A stretch of 8,668 nucleotides of DNA from Candidatus Woykebacteria bacterium GWB1_45_5 (lineage in GTDB: Bacteria > Patescibacteriota > Microgenomatia > Woykebacterales > RBG-16-39-9b). Below are positions 1 through 4,655 of the stretch, in pieces (position 1 is the stretch's first letter; every line of letters begins with the position of its first letter). A model generated the notes under the pieces. It was not told where the DNA came from. It did not search any database and saw only the letters and a list, made by a program, of their open reading frames with translations. The stretch is taken from contig MHCO01000048.1 of the NCBI GenBank assembly GCA_001816645.1, forward strand, positions 1 through 8,668. The letters run 5' to 3'. The position numbers and the translations under genes were made by a program.

Positions 1-2
1 CG

Positions 3-192
3 AGTATGTTAAAAGTAATTCAGGGGCTAGTGTTACGTGATGTATAGGTCCAGCACATTTTTTTGTAATTTAATTGAAAATGCGATAAAATTTAACAAAG
101 AGGGTAGCTCTATCACTATAAACAGCAAATCCAAAAACGGCCAAATTGTAGTATCGGTTGGTGGTACAGGCATCGGAATCGTGGAGAAATAA
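3..192 (+). pseudogene. Decayed histidine kinase fragment (HATPase_c N and G1 boxes)
   Basis: This is a remnant of a sensor histidine kinase ATP-binding domain. In the frame starting at 67 the translation gives NLIENAIKF, a clear N-box, then VVSVGGTGIGI at 148-180, which corresponds to the G1 box (normally DTGIGI); its ATP-contacting Asp is replaced by Gly. The frame stops at 190-192, before any F or G2 box. The lead-in (D at 39-41, then VQHIF at 48-62) lies in a different frame, and joining it to NLIEN requires one frameshift around 42-47 and one in the T7 run at 58-64. With these corrections the spacing matches the usual D-x-x-R-x-x-Q-x-x-x-N-L-I pattern. The dimerisation domain would lie left of the window or is lost. 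A homopolymer sequencing error could explain one break but not the missing G1 Asp or the early stop. I infer a non-functional kinase. Confidence 0.7.
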
Positions 193-241
193 CTTACCTT
201 TTGTATCAGGTACCACTTGAAAAATAAAGGGGGTGAGGAAA

Positions 242-349
242 ATGCCGAAAGGAACTGCCCTGTGGATAACAATCGGGCTAGTTGTCGTGGCTATCATTGC
301 TATTTTACTAGTTACCAACGTAATTTCTCTTCCCTGGCACTGGCATTGA
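242..349 (+). CDS. Small single-pass membrane peptide (35 aa)
   Basis: An ATG at 242 opens a 35-codon frame. It is preceded by a strong SD (GGGGGTGAGG, 229-238) with 3 nt between that match and the start, or slightly more if the core GGTGAG is used. The product has a short basic N-terminus (MPKG), one long hydrophobic segment of about residues 7-29 (TALWITIGLVVVAIIAI, then LLVTNVI) and an aromatic/His tail ending WHWH. This is the layout of a single-span membrane microprotein. I recognise no family. It sits between two histidine-kinase-like scraps, and its last codons overlap the second in another frame. No clear promoter is visible. The good SD and clean membrane span favour a real gene, but at this length chance is possible. 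Confidence 0.45.
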   Translation: MPKGTALWITIGLVVVAIIAILLVTNVISLPWHWH

Positions 350-401
350 TATTTCAGCTAAGGAATTATCCAGCCGTGGAGACTTCACTAAACTAAAATA
401 G
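336..401 (+). pseudogene. Second histidine-kinase-like G1-box scrap
   Basis: In the frame starting at 336 the translation reads GTGIDISAKEL and ends at TAG 399-401. This resembles the kinase G1 box and following residues (DTGIGIS-x-E-D-L). The first four codons encode the same G-T-G-I as the upstream remnant (163-174), with differences only at third positions. That pattern fits homologous coding sequence rather than a fresh DNA duplication. The match is short and may be coincidental; the frame is closed just upstream. It overlaps the end of the membrane peptide gene and finishes 7 nt before the next start codon. Confidence 0.28.
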
Positions 402-408
402 ACTAAAA

Positions 409-1377
409 ATGGTTGGTGTGTTTAACTGGTTTGATGTTGTAGTAATAATTTTTTTACTGAGCTACTCTGCTTTAGTTTTGCGGCGAGGTTTCCTCGTAAA
501 TTTATTTGAGTTTGTAGGATTTGCTTTCTCGGTAGCTTTAACAATGACCTCCTTCCCATTACTTGCTAGCGTGTTAGGAATTATTCGCCTTCCCGCTACC
601 GCGGCTAACACTCTCTCATTTATTGTCCTGTGGGTACTTTATGAAACGTTGGCAATAATCGTCCTAAGACATTTTTTTAGGGAGCTGCCGATGAAAATGA
701 TTCTTTCAAGGTTTAATCGCTATTTGGGCATCGGGCCGGCTATCGCAACTGCGCTGATCATCATTATTTTTATCTCCAGCCTACTCATTGTCTTACCCAC
801 AAACTCAGCCGTTAAATCTTCGGTGACCCAGTCGCAGACGCTCGGAAGGATTCTTCCCTTTACCACCCGTCTTAACGAACCCCTCACCGTTGCTTTTTCC
901 CAATCAGTCGCGGAAAGTATCACCCTTCTCAGCACGAGAGAGCTAGGTGAAAAAGAGTTTGTTAAGCTCCACTTTCCCAAACTTTCGCTAATTCCCGATG
1001 TAGAATCAGAAGGGCAAACAGTGGAAATGCTAAATAAAACTAGGCTAAGGCAAGGATTACCAGCTCTTATCGCCGACCGCCAGCTAGCAAAAGTTGCGCA
1101 GGATCACTCTTATGATATGTTTGAAAGAGGCTATTTTGGTCACACCGATCCAGACAAAAAAGATCCACGTGCTAGAATGATAGCGGCAGGAATCTACTTC
1201 ACCATCGTGGCGGAAAATCTCTCCTACGCTCCCGATGCTCTCACTGCCCATATTAGTTTTTTAAGATCCCCGGCCCACTTAAAGAACATAGTTGACCCCA
1301 AGTTCAAACGAGTTGGCGTTGGCGTAGCCGATGCTGGTCGTTATGGAAAAATGTTTACACAACTTTTTACGGACTAA
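409..1377 (+). CDS. CvpA-like membrane domain fused to a CAP (SCP/PR1-like) domain
   Basis: The 322-residue product has two parts. Residues 1-130 contain about four hydrophobic helices (roughly 8-24, 30-58, 68-88 and 108-130) and resemble the CvpA (colicin V production) membrane family. After a linker, residues 205-322 form a CAP domain of the YkwD/SCP-like type: MLNKTRLRQGLPAL, GHTDP (H245), AENLSYA (E269), FLRSPAHLKNI (H290), RVGVGV and a final MFTQLF. H245, E269 and H290 match the conserved cavity residues of CAP proteins. The CAP part probably faces outward, since bacterial CAP domains are usually extracytoplasmic. A CvpA anchor carrying an extracellular domain has a parallel in mycobacterial MarP (CvpA plus serine protease). 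There is no SD; a TAAAAT at 394-399 ends 9 nt before the ATG and could serve a near-leaderless mRNA. Substrate and role are unknown. The fold assignments are confident; CvpA is less certain than CAP. Confidence 0.85.
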   Translation: MVGVFNWFDVVVIIFLLSYSALVLRRGFLVNLFEFVGFAFSVALTMTSFPLLASVLGIIRLPATAANTLSFIVLWVLYETLAIIVLRHFFRELPMKMILSRFNRYLGIGPAIATALIIIIFISSLLIVLPTNSAVKSSVTQSQTLGRILPFTTRLNEPLTVAFSQSVAESITLLSTRELGEKEFVKLHFPKLSLIPDVESEGQTVEMLNKTRLRQGLPALIADRQLAKVAQDHSYDMFERGYFGHTDPDKKDPRARMIAAGIYFTIVAENLSYAPDALTAHISFLRSPAHLKNIVDPKFKRVGVGVADAGRYGKMFTQLFTD

Positions 1378-1417
1378 CCAAACCTTCCGCTAACCAAATA
1401 AATCTCAAACACCCTAG

Positions 1418-1682
1418 TCGGTTGAATGTAATTGCGACCAGTCAAAAATTGAAAACAAATGGGGAAAAGATTTGGATTTTGAACCAATTGTATTAGAAAG
1501 GGTATAAAACTTTTTGCCGATTCTTCTGATTCTTGGAGTATATTGCCGCACCTCGCGGGGGGACAAGACTTTCGGAAAAATATGCCGACATCCTTTTGCT
1601 TTCGGTAAACAGCGACGATTACCCAAATGGGTCCAATTACTACGTTCGAATTCCAAAAACCGAATTCTCCAAAACTAAATAA
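1418..1682 (+). pseudogene. Probable decayed coding region of unknown family
   Basis: The 423 bases between the CvpA-CAP gene and the next gene hold no intact gene of known type. The plus strand shows protein-like stretches in three successive frames: frame of 1418 (SKIENKWGKDLDFEPIVLER, to the stop at 1505), frame of 1504 (IKLFADSSDSW, to 1536), and frame of 1530 (EYIAAPRGGTRLSEKYADIL from 1536, then a tail ending YYVRIPKTEFSKTK and a stop at 1680-1682). Joined, they read as the C-terminal part of one protein broken by two frameshifts. I cannot name the family. Alternatives are a real 49-residue protein starting at TTG 1533 behind the possible promoter at 1479-1508, or chance. A 105-codon minus-strand frame also spans the region but looks less convincing. 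Nothing recognisable was seen in 1683-1785 beyond a short TTCGC/GCGAA hairpin near 1752-1766. Confidence 0.4.
1479..1508 (+). promoter_or_regulatory. Possible sigma-70 type promoter inside the decayed region
   Basis: TTGAAC (1479-1484) and TATAAA (1503-1508) are separated by 18 nt. Transcription would begin near 1515 and could read the third-frame segment that has a TTG at 1533. In A+T-rich, partly decayed sequence such matches arise easily. Confidence 0.25.
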
Positions 1683-1785
1683 TTTGCCCACTTCTTTTCC
1701 AAGTGCTTAGCCCACGGAGTGGTCGCAGCATTCGGAAGTACCTAAATTACCTTCGCGATTAGCGAATGAATTTAATTACGGAGAA

Positions 1786-1794
1786 TGCTAAACT
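1786..1794 (+). promoter_or_regulatory. Extended -10 promoter, leaderless start
   Basis: TGCTAAACT fits the extended -10 pattern TGnTAnnnT. Only 6 nt separate the hexamer from the ATG at 1801, so the first transcribed base would be at or next to the start codon. There is no SD, so a leaderless mRNA is the simplest reading. No convincing -35 box is visible. Confidence 0.5.
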
Positions 1795-1800
1795 TGTATC

Positions 1801-2568
1801 ATGAAAAAACTATTTTTGGCTTCGTTTGTTCTAATAATTCTAGTGATTCTTGCTTGGTCACCCTGGATTACCAAAGAAGTTGCCAAAGATAAAGTAGCAA
1901 AACACCTGACAATAGTCGATAAATTCGGGGATACTGCAAGTTACTGTTACTTTTCTGATTTCGCTGGTGGGGTTGCAAAAAAGGTGCCATTCGGTGTGCT
2001 TGTTTCGGGAACCGTAAATTGCCCGCCGCTATTAGTCGTTCCAAATGAAGTGACTTTCTTTGTTTCACCACTTGCCACGGTTCATAAAATAAAATCAAAA
2101 TCGGTAACTGCTTACCCATCTTTAGTTAAATTTAGATTGATCGATGGAGAAAAAAATAAGCCGGCCGCTTCCTGGCAAATAAGGATTTGTGATAATTCGG
2201 TTACACCCCAACCTTGCCTTGAAGATAAATTAGCTTTGGCAGTTGTGAAAACGGATAAAGACGGAATTTTTTATTTTAACCCTGATGACGCTTCAAAATA
2301 TGGATTTGTTATTAATCCCGGCAACCATTACCAATATGTAAATATCAATGTTGGGCGAAAGGATAGTGTGGCAGCTAATTATAAGCCCGATAATGTATAC
2401 GTAATGGAAACAGATAAAACAGGAAATGTACTGCGATGGAAAGAGTATAGTTTAAAAACTAAATTGGTGACAATTTCAGAAAGAAATGAAGAATCTATTA
2501 CTCAAAACTTCGATACAATCGATGTAACAGTTTTTTACAACCCTTACGAAACAAAGGGTTGGAAGTAG
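1801..2568 (+). CDS. Unrecognised exported or membrane-anchored protein
   Basis: The 255-residue product begins MKKLF and has a hydrophobic segment at about residues 4-20, followed by SPWITKEVAKDK. This is either a signal peptide or an N-terminal anchor; no lipobox is seen. The remainder is polar and beta-prone, with four cysteines (C49, C74, C130, C139) that could form two disulfides outside the cytoplasm. Residues 105-185 (VKFRLIDGEKNKPAASWQIR, then TDKDGIFYF and NPGNHYQY) have the rhythm of a beta-sandwich such as a SpaA- or carboxypeptidase-regulatory-like domain, but this is only an impression. I recognise no family or catalytic motif. The gene has an extended -10 box ending 6 nt before its ATG and no SD. 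A perfect 8-bp inverted repeat lies across its last codons. Confidence 0.8.
   Translation: MKKLFLASFVLIILVILAWSPWITKEVAKDKVAKHLTIVDKFGDTASYCYFSDFAGGVAKKVPFGVLVSGTVNCPPLLVVPNEVTFFVSPLATVHKIKSKSVTAYPSLVKFRLIDGEKNKPAASWQIRICDNSVTPQPCLEDKLALAVVKTDKDGIFYFNPDDASKYGFVINPGNHYQYVNINVGRKDSVAANYKPDNVYVMETDKTGNVLRWKEYSLKTKLVTISERNEESITQNFDTIDVTVFYNPYETKGWK
2538..2561 (+). repeat. Perfect 8-bp hairpin at the end of the exported-protein gene
   Basis: CAACCCTT (2538-2545) and AAGGGTTG (2554-2561) flank an 8-nt loop, just inside the stop codon at 2566-2568. No T-run follows, so it is not a standard intrinsic terminator, though it may stabilise the mRNA 3' end. Confidence 0.4.
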
Positions 2569-2579
2569 CGATCTATTTG

Positions 2580-2606
2580 CCCCCCTCCCCCCAAAAAAGT
2601 AAAAAA
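2580..2606 (+). repeat. C6-T-C6-A6-GT-A6 homopolymer tract
   Basis: Two runs of six C separated by one T (2580-2592) are followed directly by two runs of six A separated by GT (2593-2606). The A-runs lie about 46-59 nt upstream of the predicted start site for the acetyltransferase gene, where an A-tract UP element would act. The C-runs are prone to slippage. Both functions are inferred from position only. Confidence 0.7.
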
Positions 2607-2636
2607 TTATCCGATAGCGAAAATTTCATATTGGTA

Positions 2637-2670
2637 TGGTATAATCCCGCCGATTACGGAGTCGGAGGAG
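2637..2670 (+). promoter_or_regulatory. Extended -10 promoter and strong SD for the GNAT operon
   Basis: TGGTATAAT (2637-2645) is a perfect extended -10 element. A start site near 2652 leaves a leader of about 24 nt containing GGAGGAG (2664-2670), 5 nt before the TTG start at 2676. No good -35 is seen. This arrangement rules out the earlier in-frame ATG at 2559, which lies upstream of the promoter and overlaps the preceding gene. Confidence 0.7.
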
Positions 2671-2675
2671 AGCAA

Positions 2676-3119
2676 TTGGTAGAGATCAGGCCCTTACAGG
2701 CCAAGGAAATCAGTCAGGGTATCGTAGGGGCTATCAACGAGCTTCTTAGCCAGCTTGTTAGCACCCCGCGGGTAGTTAGCCAAGAAGAGCTTGCCAATAT
2801 CGTCCGGCAGCAAGGAACAAGGCTTTACTTGGCTTACGAAAAAAGCGGCGTAGTAGGGATGCTAACGGCGGTTGTTTACCACTGTCCGACCAGGACCTCA
2901 ATGATGATTGAGGATGTGGTTGTGGACGAAGAGTTCAGGCGGCTGGGGATTGCCAAACGTCTAACCATGACCGCGCTAGATTGGGCCAGATCGCACGACG
3001 TTGCAACAATCGACCTAACCAGTAACCCTACACGGACCGCTGCCCATGAGCTTTACCGCTCACTAGGATTCGAGCTGCGTGAGACCGGGTGTTACCGTCT
3101 GGATCTATGGAAGCCGTAG
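2676..3119 (+). CDS. GNAT family N-acetyltransferase
   Basis: The protein has 147 residues and begins at TTG (MVEIRPLQ), a start set by GGAGGAG 5 nt upstream and the promoter just before it. It is a single compact GNAT domain: beta strand YLAYEKSGVVGML at 51-63, IEDVVVDEEFRRLGIAKRL at 78-96 with the acetyl-CoA pyrophosphate loop R88-x-x-G91-x-A93, then SNPTRTAAHELYRSLGFELR at 116-135, the usual C-terminal motif. GNATs move an acetyl group from acetyl-CoA to an amine; the substrate cannot be read from the sequence. The next gene, encoding a very basic protein, has its SD across this stop codon, so the two are probably translationally coupled and the basic protein is a possible substrate or partner (inference). 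The gene looks G+C-richer than the genes on either side. Confidence 0.9.
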   Translation: MVEIRPLQAKEISQGIVGAINELLSQLVSTPRVVSQEELANIVRQQGTRLYLAYEKSGVVGMLTAVVYHCPTRTSMMIEDVVVDEEFRRLGIAKRLTMTALDWARSHDVATIDLTSNPTRTAAHELYRSLGFELRETGCYRLDLWKP

Positions 3120-3131
3120 GAGGCGAGTAGT

Positions 3132-3386
3132 TTGGGTACTAAAGGAGATGGTCGAAGACGCAAGACTCGTTTCCACCCTGGCGCTAAGCGAGGCCACTTC
3201 ACTGGCAAGACACGTGGAAAGCCTGTTAGCCGTGGTGATAAGGAAGAGCGGGGTAAGCGTAAAGCGGCAAGGCGAGCAAGAAGGCAGCAGACTAGATTGC
3301 GAAACCAACAGGCGTTTAGTCAGGGGGTAAGTGTTGCAAGAAGGATTCGCCAACAGCAACGGCCTCCCTTGCCCCCGGTGGAGTAG
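3132..3386 (+). CDS. Small, extremely basic protein (84 aa)
   Basis: The frame starts at TTG 3132. AGGAGG at 3118-3123, overlapping the GNAT stop codon, lies 8 nt upstream and fixes the start. The product carries 19 Arg and 8 Lys against 5 Asp/Glu, a net charge of about +22. The N-terminal half (GTKGDGRRRKTRF, then GKTRGKPVSRGDK) is rich in Gly, Arg and Lys; residues about 41-75 (ERGKRKAARRARRQQTRLRN and onward) could form a basic amphipathic helix; the tail is Gln- and Pro-rich (RQQQRPPLPPVE). It probably binds RNA or DNA. The start recalls the small ribosomal protein bTHX (MGKGDRRTRRGK type), but the protein is about three times longer and the match is weak. It forms an operon with the GNAT gene, closed by a strong terminator. 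A second plus-strand frame at 3079-3330 is judged a shadow. Confidence 0.75.
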   Translation: MGTKGDGRRRKTRFHPGAKRGHFTGKTRGKPVSRGDKEERGKRKAARRARRQQTRLRNQQAFSQGVSVARRIRQQQRPPLPPVE

Positions 3387-3411
3387 TAGGTGGTACTTCG
3401 ACGATTCATGG

Positions 3412-3446
3412 CTCCCGAGCGGGAAACCCCTCGGGAGTTTTCTTTT
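3412..3446 (+). terminator. Intrinsic terminator of the GNAT/basic-protein operon
   Basis: CTCCCGAG (3412-3419) pairs perfectly with CTCGGGAG (3430-3437). The loop region adds an inner GGG-AAA-CCC pairing, and TTTTCTTTT (3438-3446) follows. It lies 25 nt after the stop codon and separates this operon from the RRM gene. Confidence 0.9.
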
Positions 3447-3469
3447 GCTTGCTTTGCTGATCCCCTTTG

Positions 3470-3478
3470 TGGTATAAT
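3470..3478 (+). promoter_or_regulatory. Extended -10 promoter of the RRM gene
   Basis: TGGTATAAT (3470-3478) is a perfect extended -10 element directly after the preceding terminator. A start near 3485 gives a leader of about 98 nt before the ATG at 3583, much longer than those of the neighbours. No strong -35 box is seen. Confidence 0.65.
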
Positions 3479-3582
3479 TTTCCCATTACAATTCCCTTAA
3501 GCTTCTTCTTACTTTGGTTTCCCCAAATAGAGATGATTTAAGGCGCAAAGCAATCGTGTCAGTTTTGCTAGAAAGGAAAAAT

Positions 3583-3903
3583 ATGGCAAAGCGATTATTT
3601 GTCGGATCGCTGTCTTACGATGTTACGCAAGGTCAGCTCGAAGAGCTTTTCGCCGGTGTGGGTAAAGTGGAATCAGCCAACTTGATAACTGATAAATATA
3701 GCGGTAATTCAAAAGGCTTTGGTTTTGTCGAAATGGCAAGTGACGAAGAAGCGAAAAAGGCAATTGAAGAGTTGAATGGTAAAGAACTCTCCGGTAGGAA
3801 TATCATTGTCAACGAAGCGCGACCAAGAGAAGAACGCCCAAGTGGCGGTTTTGACCGTGGCGGCGGTGGTTTTCGTGACCGCGGACCAAAACGAAGATAT
3901 TAA
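3583..3903 (+). CDS. RRM-domain RNA-binding protein with Gly/Arg-rich tail
   Basis: The product is 106 residues: one RNA recognition motif (residues 3-80) and a short Gly/Arg-rich tail. RNP2 is RLFVGSL (4-10) and RNP1 is KGFGFVEM (44-51), with the aromatic positions F6, F46 and F48 in place for stacking on RNA bases. The tail (GGFDRGGGGFRDRGPKRRY, 88-106) resembles that of cyanobacterial-type Rbp proteins and of small bacterial RRM proteins generally, which bind single-stranded RNA and often respond to cold. Start choice: AAGGA at 3573-3577 lies 5 nt before the ATG at 3583; the earlier in-frame codon near 3514 has no such support. The long leader ends with a possible small hairpin (AGCAA/TTGCT, around 3549-3570) next to the SD, which would allow post-transcriptional control. 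This is a likely but unproven possibility. Confidence 0.93.
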   Translation: MAKRLFVGSLSYDVTQGQLEELFAGVGKVESANLITDKYSGNSKGFGFVEMASDEEAKKAIEELNGKELSGRNIIVNEARPREERPSGGFDRGGGGFRDRGPKRRY

Positions 3904-3912
3904 AATTTAGCC

Positions 3913-3934
3913 GGCCCCCGCTAAAGCGGGGGCC
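3913..3934 (+). terminator. Strong G+C hairpin after the RRM gene, no U-tract
   Basis: GGCCCCCGC (3913-3921) and GCGGGGGCC (3926-3934) form a perfect 9-bp stem closed by a TAAA loop, 9 nt after the stop. The next bases are TGCCCAAAAATT, so a classical U-tract is missing in this direction; on the other strand only a weak AAATTTTA follows. It may be an atypical terminator, an mRNA-stabilising structure or a dispersed hairpin repeat. The next start codon is 17 nt downstream. Confidence 0.5.
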
Positions 3935-3951
3935 TGCCCAAAAATTAATCC

Positions 3952-4176
3952 ATGGAATTTGAAACAAATCCCTGTATAAGATGCGGAAAGGAAAGAATTA
4001 AGGGAAAAGTAAAATTCATTAACACCGATTCCCGGAAAACAAAATTGACGATGTACGTCTGTCCTGATCGAGAATGCCAGAAAATAGTCGAAGCGGAGTT
4101 AGCAGCAAAAGAAGAACGTAAGCTAGCTTTAACAAATAGGAGAACTCACTACCCTCCCAAAAAGAAATCGAACTAA
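3952..4176 (+). CDS. Small zinc-ribbon-like protein of unknown function (74 aa)
   Basis: The 74-residue product contains two cysteine pairs, C8-x2-C11 (NPCIRCGKER) and C37-x4-C42 (VCPDRECQK), 25 residues apart, with beta-prone sequence between them. This looks like a single zinc ribbon, although the second pair has a wider spacing than the usual CxxC. The C-terminal part (residues 43-74) is a charged helix (IVEAELAAKEERKLA) followed by a basic tail ending PPKKKSN, which suggests nucleic acid or ribosome contact. I do not recognise a named family. No SD or clear promoter precedes it. It follows the RRM gene and the G+C hairpin, so it may be co-transcribed by read-through, or start without a leader. 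It converges with the minus-strand zincin gene, and no clear terminator lies between them. Confidence 0.75.
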   Translation: MEFETNPCIRCGKERIKGKVKFINTDSRKTKLTMYVCPDRECQKIVEAELAAKEERKLALTNRRTHYPPKKKSN

Positions 4177-4210
4177 CCACTACGACAGTCCATTACGGGG
4201 CTTGGTATTA

Positions 4211-4561
4211 TTACTTTTTGATTTCTTTTAGCCTTGCATCCGAAATGCCGAAGTGATGAGCAATTTCGTGTTGAACAGTGTCGATGACTAAGTTTTTGAT
4301 TGTTTCTTTATTTCCCCTTGAAACCAGTTCAATTGGCCCCTGAAAAATTGTAATTTTATCTGGTAGAGCCAGTGTATAGCCTGTGCCACGCTTGGTTTTT
4401 GGCACACCTTGATAAAGACCAAGCAAAAGGCGCCCTTTTGCTATTTCTTGGCTTGGCCACTCCTCAACCACCACATCCACATTATCCAGCTTTTCTTTAA
4501 AGAAAATAGGTAGGTTTTCTAAAGCTTTGTTCACCAGCTGCTCAAAATCTTCACCAGTCAT
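4211..4561 (-). CDS. Minimal zincin-like metallopeptidase family protein
   Basis: The 116-residue product matches the small bacterial family of putative zinc metallopeptidases (the DUF1025 / zincin-like family). It opens MTGEDFEQLVNKALENLP and continues with NVDVVVEEWP, LLLGLYQGVPKTKRG, LALPDKITIFQGPIE, and finally TVQHEIAHHFGISDARLKEI. H98, E99 and H102 form the HExxH zinc site, with D108 as a probable third ligand (HExxHxxGxxD). Full length is about 110-140 residues in the family, so it is complete. It is soluble and cytoplasmic; no physiological substrate is known to me. Start choice: the ATG at 4561 lies 10 nt after a perfect extended -10 element on this strand and has no SD. It diverges from the cupin gene, with 94 bp between the starts. 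Confidence 0.9.
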   Translation of the reverse strand: MTGEDFEQLVNKALENLPIFFKEKLDNVDVVVEEWPSQEIAKGRLLLGLYQGVPKTKRGTGYTLALPDKITIFQGPIELVSRGNKETIKNLVIDTVQHEIAHHFGISDARLKEIKK

Positions 4562-4571
4562 AGACCTAAAA

Positions 4572-4580
4572 ATTATATCA
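4572..4580 (-). promoter_or_regulatory. Extended -10 promoter of the zincin gene
   Basis: Read on the minus strand this is TGATATAAT, followed by 10 nt (TTTTAGGTCT) and the ATG. Transcription should begin 3-4 nt before the start codon. The divergent cupin promoter has the same hexamer, the same 10-nt distance and the same GTCTATGA at the start. No clear -35 box is visible. Confidence 0.65.
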
Positions 4581-4617
4581 CTTCAAGCGTTCCTAAGAGC
4601 GGGTTCTGCTTTAGAGG

Positions 4618-4645
4618 TTGAAAATACCAAAAATCCTGATATAAT
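4618..4645 (+). promoter_or_regulatory. Promoter of the cupin gene
   Basis: TTGAAA (4618-4623), a 16-nt spacer and TATAAT (4640-4645) with an upstream TG (4637-4638) make this the best complete promoter in the window. The ATG at 4656 is 10 nt after the -10 box, so the leader is only about 4 nt and holds no SD. Confidence 0.75.
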
Positions 4646-4655
4646 AGTTTTGTCT

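Noticed and set aside
70..318. Minus-strand open frames over the left end
   Set aside because: They are antisense to the clear histidine-kinase remnant and the SD-led small membrane ORF, and show no motif.
1640..1655. TTCGAATT resembling a tRNA T-loop
   Set aside because: The flanking bases do not form a T-stem, and no acceptor or anticodon arm could be found nearby.
1374..1691. A 105-codon open frame on the minus strand across the gap after the CvpA-CAP gene
   Set aside because: It starts with GTG without a convincing SD, has no recognisable motif, and overlaps plus-strand stretches that look more protein-like. It cannot be fully excluded.
1752..1766. TTCGC/GCGAA hairpin as a terminator before the exported-protein gene
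   Set aside because: The stem is only 5 bp and no T-run follows it.
2559..2675. N-terminal extension of the GNAT gene to an ATG at 2559
   Set aside because: It overlaps the previous gene and spans the TGGTATAAT promoter and GGAGGAG SD, which point to the TTG at 2676.
3079..3330. Plus-strand frame overlapping the GNAT end and the basic protein
   Set aside because: The overlapping frame at 3132 has a perfect SD and a coherent basic composition; this one has neither.
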